27,555 nucleotides of DNA from an uncultured Porphyromonas sp. (lineage in GTDB: Bacteria > Bacteroidota > Bacteroidia > Bacteroidales > Porphyromonadaceae). Of the stretch, positions 21,363 to 27,555 are shown in pieces; position 1 is the first letter of the stretch, and each line of letters opens with the position of its first letter. Position numbers and translations under genes: made by a program. Where the stretch lies: positions 1 through 27,555 of the forward strand of contig NZ_CAJPPN010000030.1 in NCBI RefSeq assembly GCF_905372525.1. The letters are read 5' to 3'. The notes beneath the pieces are model-generated. The model worked only from the letters and a program-made list of their open reading frames with translations. It ran no database searches and had not been told where the DNA came from.

Positions 21363-22284
21363 CGGCTCTGAGCCTAGTATCGTCATCGAGGGGCTAGCGA
21401 AGAGCTTTGGCGCTCTGGAGGCCGTGCACCCGCTTACGCTGTCGATCGGTCAGGGTGAGCTCTTTGGACTCATCGGCCCCGATGGTGCAGGCAAGACGAC
21501 GCTCCTACGTATGCTCACTACCCTCCTACTGCCCACGGCAGGCGGAGCGAGGGTAGAGGGGCTAGACGTCGTACGTGACTACCGTGCCCTCCGCCGTATC
21601 CTCGGCTATATGCCGGGGCGCTTCTCCCTCTATCAAGATCTGACCGTACGGGAGAACCTCGAGTTCTTCGCCTCTGTCTTCGCCACGACCGTGGAGGAGG
21701 GCTATGGCCTCATCCGAGACATCTATGGGCAGATCGAGCGCTTCGAGGGGCGTCGTGCAGGCAAGCTCTCGGGAGGGATGAAGCAGAAGCTAGCCCTATC
21801 GTGTGCCCTGATCCACCGCCCACGGGTACTCTTTCTCGATGAGCCGACGACGGGGGTAGACCCCGTGTCCCGTAGGGAATTCTGGGAGATGCTCCAGAGG
21901 CTCCGTGCGCAGGGGCTCACGATCATGGTCTCTACGCCCTATATGGACGAGGCCGCCCGCTGTGGACGCATTGCCCTGATGCAGTCTGGGCAGATCCTAC
22001 AGGTGGATAGTCCCGAGGGGATCAGGGTAAGCTACCCATACACCCTCTGGGCTGTACGTAGTGAGCGTATGATCCCCCTACTCACAGACCTCAGGCAGAG
22101 TCCCGAGGTGGAGACTGCCTACTCCTTCGGGGAGAGCTACCACGTCACCCTCAGAGCGGGTAGCCGAGGCGTCGAGGCTCTACGTACCTCGCTGCTGCAG
22201 GCAGGGCATACGAGCGTGTCTATTGTAGAGATCAGTCCTTCGGTCGAGGACTGCTTCATGGCTTTACTCCCAGGTGTATCATGA
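21343..22284 (+). CDS. ABC transporter ATPase 1 (YbhF N-half type, degenerate site)
   Basis: 313 residues, corresponding to the N-terminal half of E. coli YbhF. Walker A GPDGAGKTT is at 45-53, with the unusual Asp also found in YbhF. The signature LSGGMKQK is at 142-149 and Walker B VLFLDEP at 162-168. Two catalytic accessory residues are missing: the Q-loop reads YMPGRF (Gly92 instead of Gln) and the H-loop reads STPYMDEA (Pro199 instead of His). A C-terminal extension of about 90 residues follows the nucleotide-binding domain. It overlaps the adaptor gene by 20 bases and the next ATPase gene by four (ATGA). It probably binds ATP without efficient hydrolysis and pairs with ATPase 2. Confidence 0.93.
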   Translation: MPRYASDGSEPSIVIEGLAKSFGALEAVHPLTLSIGQGELFGLIGPDGAGKTTLLRMLTTLLLPTAGGARVEGLDVVRDYRALRRILGYMPGRFSLYQDLTVRENLEFFASVFATTVEEGYGLIRDIYGQIERFEGRRAGKLSGGMKQKLALSCALIHRPRVLFLDEPTTGVDPVSRREFWEMLQRLRAQGLTIMVSTPYMDEAARCGRIALMQSGQILQVDSPEGIRVSYPYTLWAVRSERMIPLLTDLRQSPEVETAYSFGESYHVTLRAGSRGVEALRTSLLQAGHTSVSIVEISPSVEDCFMALLPGVS

Positions 22285-23045
22285 GCGAAGATAAATATAC
22301 GACGGGCGAAGAGGTGATCCTCGCTCGGGAGCTGCGCAAGGACTTCGGGGACTTCCACGCTGTCGATGGGATTAGCTTCGAGGTCAAGCGAGGGGAGATC
22401 TTTGGCTTCCTCGGGGCTAATGGTGCGGGCAAGACGACGGCTATGCGTATGCTCACGGGGCTAAGCAAGCCGACCTCTGGCCAGGGGCGTGTGGCAGGCT
22501 ACGACATCACCCGAGAGGCCGAGCAAGTGAAGAAGCACATTGGCTACATGAGCCAGCGCTTCTCCCTCTACGAGGACCTCCGTGTGTGGGAGAACCTCCG
22601 CCTCTATGGAGGCATCTACGGCATGTCTCCACAGCTCATACGAGAGCGGACAGAGCAGCTCCTGAGGAACCTCGACTTCGAGGCTCGGCGGGATACCTTC
22701 GTACGAGACCTCCCCTTGGGCTGGCGACAGAAGCTTGCCTTCTCCGTAGCAGTCTTCCACGAGCCCGAGGTGGTCTTCCTCGATGAGCCTACGGGGGGTG
22801 TCGATCCGGTGACCCGCAGACAGTTCTGGGAGCTCATCTATGCCGCTAGTCAGCGGGGGATCACGGTCTTCGTGACCACGCACTATATGGACGAGGCTGA
22901 GTACTGTGATCGGGTCTCGATCATGGTCGATGGACGTATCCAGGCTCTCGACAGTCCACGGGGACTCAGGGAGGCCTATGGGGTCTCCTCGATGGAAGAA
23001 GTCTTCCAGCGTCTAGCCCGTGGTGCGACCCGCTCCGATAGCTAA
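22281..23045 (+). CDS. ABC transporter ATPase 2 (YbhF C-half type)
   Basis: 254 residues, corresponding to the C-terminal half of YbhF. Walker A GANGAGKTT is at 45-53, Q-loop Gln92 in YMSQRF, Walker B VVFLDEP at 164-170 and the switch His201 in TTHYMDEAEYCD, so its own catalytic set is intact. The signature is degenerate: LPLGWRQK (144-151) in place of LSGGQ, as in the C-half of YbhF. Because signature and Walker motifs come from opposite subunits in an ABC dimer, this degenerate signature completes the already defective site of ATPase 1. The start overlaps the upstream stop as ATGA, giving one-to-one translational coupling. Confidence 0.93.
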   Translation: MSEDKYTTGEEVILARELRKDFGDFHAVDGISFEVKRGEIFGFLGANGAGKTTAMRMLTGLSKPTSGQGRVAGYDITREAEQVKKHIGYMSQRFSLYEDLRVWENLRLYGGIYGMSPQLIRERTEQLLRNLDFEARRDTFVRDLPLGWRQKLAFSVAVFHEPEVVFLDEPTGGVDPVTRRQFWELIYAASQRGITVFVTTHYMDEAEYCDRVSIMVDGRIQALDSPRGLREAYGVSSMEEVFQRLARGATRSDS

Positions 23046-23079
23046 TCGTCACCCTACCCTATCCAGATAAGACCAGACA

Positions 23080-24183
23080 ATGAAGCAGTTCCTAGCTTTT
23101 GTCCTCAAGGAGTTCAAGCACATCGCCCGAGACCGCTGGACGCTCCTCATCCTACTCGGTATCCCCGTCGCTCAGATCCTCCTCTTTGGGTTTGCGATCA
23201 CCACAGAGGTGCGTAGTACCCCGACGGCCGTCTATGCTCCCAGAGGGCAGGCTGCACGGGAGATCACTGCCGAGCTAGAGGCGAGTCCCTACTTCTCGGT
23301 CGCCTACGAGGTGACGAGCCCACAGGAGCTCGATAGCCTCTTCCGTGGGGGGCATATACGCCTTGCCGTTGCCTTCGACCCGCAGTTTGATAGCGACCTC
23401 CATCAGAGGGGGGAGGCCAAGATCCAGCTCATCGCTGACGGCTCTGATCCCAACCAAGCCCGTACCCTCGTCGGCTACGCTACCGCTCTGATCGCCTCCT
23501 ACCAGGAGCGTCTCCTCGGGGAGCACCGAGCCCCCGTACTCCTAGAGACAGAGACCCGCATGCTCTACAATCCTCAGGCGAAGAGTGCCTACAACTTCGT
23601 CCCCGGGGTGATGGGGATCATCCTCACGCTCATCTGTGCGATGATGACGGCTATCGCTATCGTGCGAGAGCGGGAGCTGGGGACGATGGAGGTCCTACTC
23701 GTCTCTCCGATCCGTCCCCTCTATATCATCCTCGCCAAGGCTGTACCCTACTTCACCCTCTCGCTGGTGAACCTCATCACCATCCTATTGCTCTCAGCCT
23801 TCGTCCTCGGGGTACCGATCCAGGGGAGTCTCCTACTGCTCTGTGGCATATCGATGCTCTATATCCTCCTTGCCCTATCCCTAGGGCTCATGATCTCGAC
23901 CCTCGTGGAGAGTCAGGTGGCAGCGATACTGACCTCAGGGATGGTCCTCATGTCGCCAGCGATGATCTTCTCGGGGCTGATGTTCCCCATCGAGAGCATG
24001 CCAGTCGTCCTGCAGTGGGTATCGACACTCATGCCAGCACGCTGGTACATCGCTGCTATGCGAAAGATCATGATCCAAGGGGCAGGCCTCGTGCATGTCG
24101 AGACGGAGATCCTCGTACTCACGCTGATGACGAGTGTACTCATCCTCGTGAGTCTATACAAGTTTAAGACCCGACTAGAATAA
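23080..24183 (+). CDS. ABC-2 type permease 1 (YbhS-like)
   Basis: 367 residues with six predicted membrane segments: about 20-40, then 173-195, 222-244, 250-272, 279-302 and 341-361. Between the first two lies a periplasmic domain of about 130 residues (YAPRGQAAREITAELEASPY and following). EREL-GTMEVLLVSPIRP (197-213) is the typical ABC-2 coupling segment, and FSGLMFPIESMP with MPARWYIAAMR matches the C-terminal signature. It begins 34 bases after ATPase 2. It forms the membrane part of the exporter together with permease 2. Substrate unknown; relatives export drugs and other hydrophobic compounds. Confidence 0.9.
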   Translation: MKQFLAFVLKEFKHIARDRWTLLILLGIPVAQILLFGFAITTEVRSTPTAVYAPRGQAAREITAELEASPYFSVAYEVTSPQELDSLFRGGHIRLAVAFDPQFDSDLHQRGEAKIQLIADGSDPNQARTLVGYATALIASYQERLLGEHRAPVLLETETRMLYNPQAKSAYNFVPGVMGIILTLICAMMTAIAIVRERELGTMEVLLVSPIRPLYIILAKAVPYFTLSLVNLITILLLSAFVLGVPIQGSLLLLCGISMLYILLALSLGLMISTLVESQVAAILTSGMVLMSPAMIFSGLMFPIESMPVVLQWVSTLMPARWYIAAMRKIMIQGAGLVHVETEILVLTLMTSVLILVSLYKFKTRLE

Positions 24184-24189
24184 AGCGCT

Positions 24190-25311
24190 ATGCTACGCTA
24201 CCTACTGGAGAAGGAGTTCAAGCAGATCCTACGTCATCGCTTCCTTCCACGTGTCATCCTCTTCATGCCGCTCATGATGCTCGGGATCCTGCCCTTCGCT
24301 GCCAACCAAGAGGTCAAGGAGGTGCGTGTGGCAGTCCTAGACAACGACCACAGTACGACCAGCCGAAGGCTCATCGAGAAGATCGAAGGCTCAGGATACT
24401 TCCAGCTCGTCGCCCTCCCCAAGAGCTACCAAGAGGCACTACAAGGGGTAGAGGCAGGAGAGACGGACATCATACTAGAGCTCCCACACGACCTGGAGAA
24501 AGCAATCGTACAAGGTGAGGGGAGCCAAGTCTTACTCGCTGCCAATGCCGTCAATGGCACTCGTGGTATCCTCGGCTCTACCTATCTCTCCAGCGTACTG
24601 CATGACTATGCCTCTGAGCTGAGGCAGGCAGGTGTAGGGAACGGAGAAAGGGGAGCGTACACTGCCCTCCCTACGTTCACCCTACAGAGCCAGTACCAGT
24701 TCAATCCCCATCTAGACTACAAAGCCTTTATGGTACCGGGCTTGATGGTGATGCTTCTGACGATGCTCACGGGTTTCCTCCCTGCACTAAATATCGTCGG
24801 GGAGAAGGAGACGGGGACGATCGAACAGATGAATGTTAGTCCCGTTCGTCCCTGGACGCTGATCCTCAGCAAACTCATCCCCTACTGGACTCTGGGGCTC
24901 TTCGTCCTCATGCTGGCTATGGGTTTGGCTGCAACACTCTTTGGGCTTACCCCTGCAGGAGGGGTGGGCAATATCCTTGTCTTCACTCTGCTCTACCTGC
25001 TGGTGATGTCGGGGCTTGGGATATGTGTGTCAAACATTGCGGGGACGATGCAGCAGGCGATGTTCGTCATGTACTTCTTCATGATGATCTTCTTCCTGAT
25101 GAGTGGACTCTTCACCCCCATCACAAGTATGCCTCAGTGGGCGCAGATGCTGACCTACCTCAACCCTCTACGCTACTTCGTCCAAGCGATGCGAAGCATT
25201 TACCTCAAGGGCAGTGGGCTCACGGATCTACTACCACAGCTCAGCTCACTCGTCGCCTATGCCCTAGCCTCCTGCTCCCTAGCCCTCCTCTCCTACCGCA
25301 AGAGGAGCTAG
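24190..25311 (+). CDS. ABC-2 type permease 2 (YbhR-like)
   Basis: 373 residues, same architecture as permease 1: one N-terminal membrane segment (about 19-38), a periplasmic domain to about 175, then five membrane segments. EKETGTIEQMNVSPVRP is the coupling segment, and LFTPITSMPQWAQMLTYLNP with YFVQAMRSIYLKG is the C-terminal signature. It begins six bases after permease 1 and is the last gene of the operon, followed by the bidirectional terminator at 25382-25415. Overall similarity to permease 1 is low outside the signature segments, so the pair is an old heterodimer rather than a recent duplication. Confidence 0.9.
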   Translation: MLRYLLEKEFKQILRHRFLPRVILFMPLMMLGILPFAANQEVKEVRVAVLDNDHSTTSRRLIEKIEGSGYFQLVALPKSYQEALQGVEAGETDIILELPHDLEKAIVQGEGSQVLLAANAVNGTRGILGSTYLSSVLHDYASELRQAGVGNGERGAYTALPTFTLQSQYQFNPHLDYKAFMVPGLMVMLLTMLTGFLPALNIVGEKETGTIEQMNVSPVRPWTLILSKLIPYWTLGLFVLMLAMGLAATLFGLTPAGGVGNILVFTLLYLLVMSGLGICVSNIAGTMQQAMFVMYFFMMIFFLMSGLFTPITSMPQWAQMLTYLNPLRYFVQAMRSIYLKGSGLTDLLPQLSSLVAYALASCSLALLSYRKRS

Positions 25312-25381
25312 ACAAATGCCTCTGCTCACCTAGATCGGATAGGAAAGCACTCCCCTCTCCCCCAGCAAGGACTAAAAACGA

Positions 25382-25415
25382 CATAGCCCTCGGAGACTGC
25401 TCTCCGAGGGCTATG
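25382..25415. terminator. Bidirectional terminator between efflux operon and htrA
   Basis: A perfect 15-bp stem CATAGCCCTCGGAGA / TCTCCGAGGGCTATG (25382-25396 with 25401-25415), loop CTGC. On the minus strand it is followed by TCGTTTTTAG, a good U-run for the htrA transcript; on the plus strand CTCTATAATGG follows. Confidence 0.85.
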
Positions 25416-25435
25416 CTCTATAATGGTTCGTAGGC

Positions 25436-26965
25436 CTAGAGCTCTACCGTGTAGGTGACGACATCACCCGACTGGGGATAGAAGCCCCGTAGGATGAGGA
25501 TCGAGCCAGAGCGTCGTCCCGTCGTCTTGCCCTTGGCGGGGGAAATGGACTTGTTGAGGTCGGCGACGCTACGTAGGGGATTGTCGTTAGCCGTGAGGAG
25601 GATGAAGCCTTCGCGTATCCCCGCATTCTTCAGTGCTCCCGAGCGGAGTGACTCGACGACGAGCCCATAGGAGAGCCCATAGGAGCGACGTGCATCAGCC
25701 TCCAGCGGACGAAGGGTAGCGCCGAGACGTGCGTCCAGTGCCGAGGACTGCTTGAGAATGGAGGCACCGCCCTCCATGTTGCGGAGCGTTACCTTGAAGG
25801 TCTTCTCTGCCCCCTTGCGGTTCACCTGCACATCGATCTTGTCGCCAGGGCGGAAGCGAGAGAGCTGCTCCTGTAGCTGCCCGAAGCTCGTAATCTTGTG
25901 CCCAGCGATCGCCGTGATGACATCACCCTTCTCAATACCCGCAGCCAGAGCAGCACTGATCTCTGCAAAGTCAGCGACGTAGAAGCCCTCATTGACCTTG
26001 AGCCCTTCCTTCTGCACGAGCTCCGAGGTGACTTCGCTCCCTACGACCCCGAGGACACCACGCTGTACTGAACCGTACTTCTTGATGTCGGAGACGACCT
26101 TAGCAGCGATATTGATGGGCACGGCGAAGGAGTAGCCGGCATAGTTGCCCGTCTGCGAGTAGATCATCGTATTGATCCCGATGAGCTCCCCAGCGGCATT
26201 GACGAGCGCACCACCACTATTGCCAGGATTGACCGCCGCATCGGTCTGGATGAAGGCACTTACCTCCAGCTGGTCACCAGCCGAAGCCGTAGAACGAGAC
26301 TTCGCACTCACGATTCCAGCCGTGACGGTGCTGGTGAGGTTGAAGGGGTTCCCTACAGCCAGTACCCATTCCCCGAGGCGGAGGTTATCCGAGTTGCCGA
26401 AGGGGATCGTAGGGAAGTCCTTCCCCTCGATCTTCAGTAGGGCAATATCTGATCCTGCGTCGGCACCGACGAGCTTGGCCGTGAAGGTGCGATTGTCATT
26501 CAGCGTCACCTTGATATCCTCCCCACCCTCTACGACGTGGTTATTGGTCATGATGTAGCCATCATCGCTGATGATCACGCCCGAGCCATAGCCTACTACG
26601 GGCTGACTACGGCGTCCGCTATTGCGTGGGTCTCCGCCGAAGAAGAACTCGAAGGGATCCATCATCTGCTGCTGCTCCACACGCTGCTCCTTCTGCACCT
26701 TGATGTGCACCACAGCCTTGACCGAAGACTCCGCCGCTGGGGTAAGGTCAGGAGCTGACCCCACGGGGCGCTGTCCGAGGGAGAGGGCTGTATTGTGGAA
26801 GCCGTATTCCTCGGCCGAGAGCCCAACCTCCGACCCAGCTATCTCCGAGGTAGTCCTACCCGAGGCTCTACCACCTGCTATCACATGTACCGTCGTAGCG
26901 GACGCTACGACACTCACAGCCACCAGTCCGAGGGTGGCTGCCACATTCTTCCATACTTTGCTCAT
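25436..26965 (-). CDS. htrA: HtrA/DegP-like periplasmic serine protease
   Basis: 509 residues. Degrades or refolds damaged envelope proteins in the periplasm. An N-terminal hydrophobic segment (about 7-30) is a signal peptide or membrane anchor. The trypsin-like domain carries the triad His143 (TNNHVVEGG), Asp173 (GSDIALLKI) and Ser250 (NPGNSGGA). Between 95 and 125 is a Gln- and Phe-rich LA-loop region (MMDPFEFFFGGDP), typical of DegP/DegQ. Two PDZ domains follow, about 300-395 (GVVGSEVT... KGDVITAIAGHKI) and about 415-509. No partner gene is adjacent. Its role fits with the outer-membrane barrel and OmpH-like chaperone nearby, though those are separate operons. Confidence 0.95.
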   Translation of the reverse strand: MSKVWKNVAATLGLVAVSVVASATTVHVIAGGRASGRTTSEIAGSEVGLSAEEYGFHNTALSLGQRPVGSAPDLTPAAESSVKAVVHIKVQKEQRVEQQQMMDPFEFFFGGDPRNSGRRSQPVVGYGSGVIISDDGYIMTNNHVVEGGEDIKVTLNDNRTFTAKLVGADAGSDIALLKIEGKDFPTIPFGNSDNLRLGEWVLAVGNPFNLTSTVTAGIVSAKSRSTASAGDQLEVSAFIQTDAAVNPGNSGGALVNAAGELIGINTMIYSQTGNYAGYSFAVPINIAAKVVSDIKKYGSVQRGVLGVVGSEVTSELVQKEGLKVNEGFYVADFAEISAALAAGIEKGDVITAIAGHKITSFGQLQEQLSRFRPGDKIDVQVNRKGAEKTFKVTLRNMEGGASILKQSSALDARLGATLRPLEADARRSYGLSYGLVVESLRSGALKNAGIREGFILLTANDNPLRSVADLNKSISPAKGKTTGRRSGSILILRGFYPQSGDVVTYTVEL

Positions 26966-27239
26966 TACGATACGAGTTATATGTCTGTTATCATCTTGCT
27001 ACAGGAGGGATGTAAGGTCAGTCCTCACAAGCAATCATGTCTGTATAACGTCCCTCTCTACAGCTAGTGTATATATAATCACTACACTTACACTCATAGA
27101 GAGGCAAAGAATGTGCCAAAGTCAGGGCATTGGACACTTTTTCTGCCTTTTCCCCTCTTTATGACACGATCGTGAGCCTAGAGTAAGGAAAAGGGAATGG
27201 AAAAGGGAACGAAGGGAAGGGGGAGGAGAATAAAAGATA
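26966..27239. other. Region upstream of htrA
   Basis: No gene is supported. It must contain the htrA promoter (minus strand), but no exact TAnnTTTG was found; TGACTTTG on the minus strand (27125-27118) is one base off. An AT-rich stretch near 27065-27085 (TGTATATATAATCACTACA) stands out. The G/A-rich run at 27183-27230 lies beyond the tRNA terminator. Confidence 0.4.
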
Positions 27240-27273
27240 ATCAGCGAGTAAGGGGGGAGCCCTACCCGCTGAT
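27240..27273 (-). terminator. Terminator of the tRNA-Ile/tRNA-Ala transcript
   Basis: ATCAGCG (27240-27246) pairs with CGCTGAT (27267-27273); further pairs GTA/TAC and GGG/CCC extend the stem after one mismatch. On the minus strand TATCTTTTATTC follows. It begins 36 bases after the tRNA-Ala 3' end. Confidence 0.65.
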
Positions 27274-27308
27274 CTACTAACATACTATACCTAAATAAGC
27301 TTAGGAAG

Positions 27309-27382
27309 TGGAGAATAACGGATTCGAACCGTTGACCCCCTGCGTGCAAAGCAGGTGCTCTAGCCAGCTGAGCTAATCCCCC
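27309..27382 (-). tRNA. tRNA-Ala (anticodon TGC)
   Basis: 74 bases with a full cloverleaf. The acceptor is GGGGGAT/ATTCTCC with discriminator A. The D arm contains AGCTCAGCTGGCTAGAGC. The anticodon stem CCTGC/GCAGG has loop TTTGCAC. The T loop is GTTCGAATC. CCA is not encoded. It lies 17 bases downstream of tRNA-Ile, the order found in 16S-23S spacers. Confidence 0.97.
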
Positions 27383-27399
27383 AAGATAAGTCACTGAAG

Positions 27400-27473
27400 T
27401 AGTCCCAGGCAGATTTGAACTGCCGACCTCTACATTATCAGTGTAGCGCTCTAACCAACTGAGCTATAGGACT
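27400..27473 (-). tRNA. tRNA-Ile (anticodon GAT)
   Basis: 74 bases with a full cloverleaf. The acceptor is AGTCCTA/TGGGACT with discriminator A. The anticodon stem CTACA/TGTAG has loop CTGATAA. The T arm is GGCAG/CTGCC with loop TTCAAAT. CCA is not encoded. The 82 bases upstream to the window end contain AGCGA/TCGCT and no recognisable 16S 3' end, so whether a 16S gene precedes it cannot be seen. Confidence 0.97.
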
Positions 27474-27555
27474 GTCTTAGGACTAATAATTAACGAGAAT
27501 ATTGATATGACAGCAGAAGCGAGTAGCATTCGCTCGAGGGATAAAGCCTAACTCA

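Noticed and set aside
26622..27164. 180-codon plus-strand open frame over the start of htrA
   Set aside because: Mostly antisense to htrA; the translation is low-complexity Ser/Thr/Cys-rich with no domain.
1..27555. Sigma-54 (-24/-12) promoters near the listed genes
   Set aside because: TGGCAC-type sequences occur (for example near 166 and 11661) but none has TTGC at the required distance.

Overview
The window looks like a Bacteroidota chromosome, most likely Porphyromonas or a close relative with fairly high GC. The reasons are -7 promoter elements of the TAnnTTTG type, A-rich rather than Shine-Dalgarno leaders before most starts, a TonB-dependent-type barrel, a Bacteroidales-style C69 dipeptidase, lipoprotein signals and a Bacteroidota-type short 'KAPYERP' peptide. 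This taxonomic call is inference; there is no 16S sequence in the window.

Layout. (1) 1-393: intergenic DNA packed with strong inverted repeats. (2) 394-4437 (+): a tight four-gene run of type I asparaginase, YycJ/WalJ metallo-beta-lactamase-fold protein, PduO-type cobalamin adenosyltransferase and sigma-54 (RpoN). (3) 4638-6725 (+): an exported GH20 hexosaminidase. (4) 6963-9215 (+): an outer-membrane barrel of TonB-receptor type, ending convergently at a 19-bp-stem terminator against a C69 dipeptidase (9372-10820, -). (5) 10970-14367 (-): four tandem paralogues of an unrecognised exported protein family. Each has its own promoter about 175-190 nt upstream and a leader RNA with a shared, covarying helix. 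Promoter segments and intergenic segments are duplicated in a mosaic. (6) 14553-15298: gene-poor DNA with an exact 22-bp-period array of palindromic sites, then a small transcription unit (promoter 15055, 36-codon ORF, terminator 15416-15465). (7) 15668-16556 (-): an OmpH/Skp-like lipoprotein and a small membrane protein, divergent from PepD (16717-18174, +). (8) 18352-25311 (+): a TetR-controlled efflux operon (TetR, TolC-like, HlyD-like, two ABC ATPases, two ABC-2 permeases), equivalent to enterobacterial ybhG-ybhF-ybhS-ybhR but with the double ATPase split in two. (9) 25436-26965 (-): an HtrA/DegP protease. (10) 27309-27473 (-): tRNA-Ala(TGC) and tRNA-Ile(GAT) in rRNA-spacer order, but followed by a terminator instead of 23S rRNA.

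How the parts work together. The efflux operon encodes a complete envelope-spanning pump: inner-membrane permease pair, ATPase pair, periplasmic adaptor and outer-membrane duct, with a repressor whose probable operator overlaps its own promoter. The ATPase pair is asymmetric, with its degenerate residues falling in one composite ATP site. OmpH/Skp-like protein, HtrA and the outer-membrane barrel all belong to envelope biogenesis and quality control.

The best candidate for something undescribed is the four-paralogue array. It combines repeated genes of unknown function, compensatory changes in a leader-RNA helix, and apparent capture of the dipeptidase promoter by one copy. The 22-bp palindromic array lies directly upstream of it.
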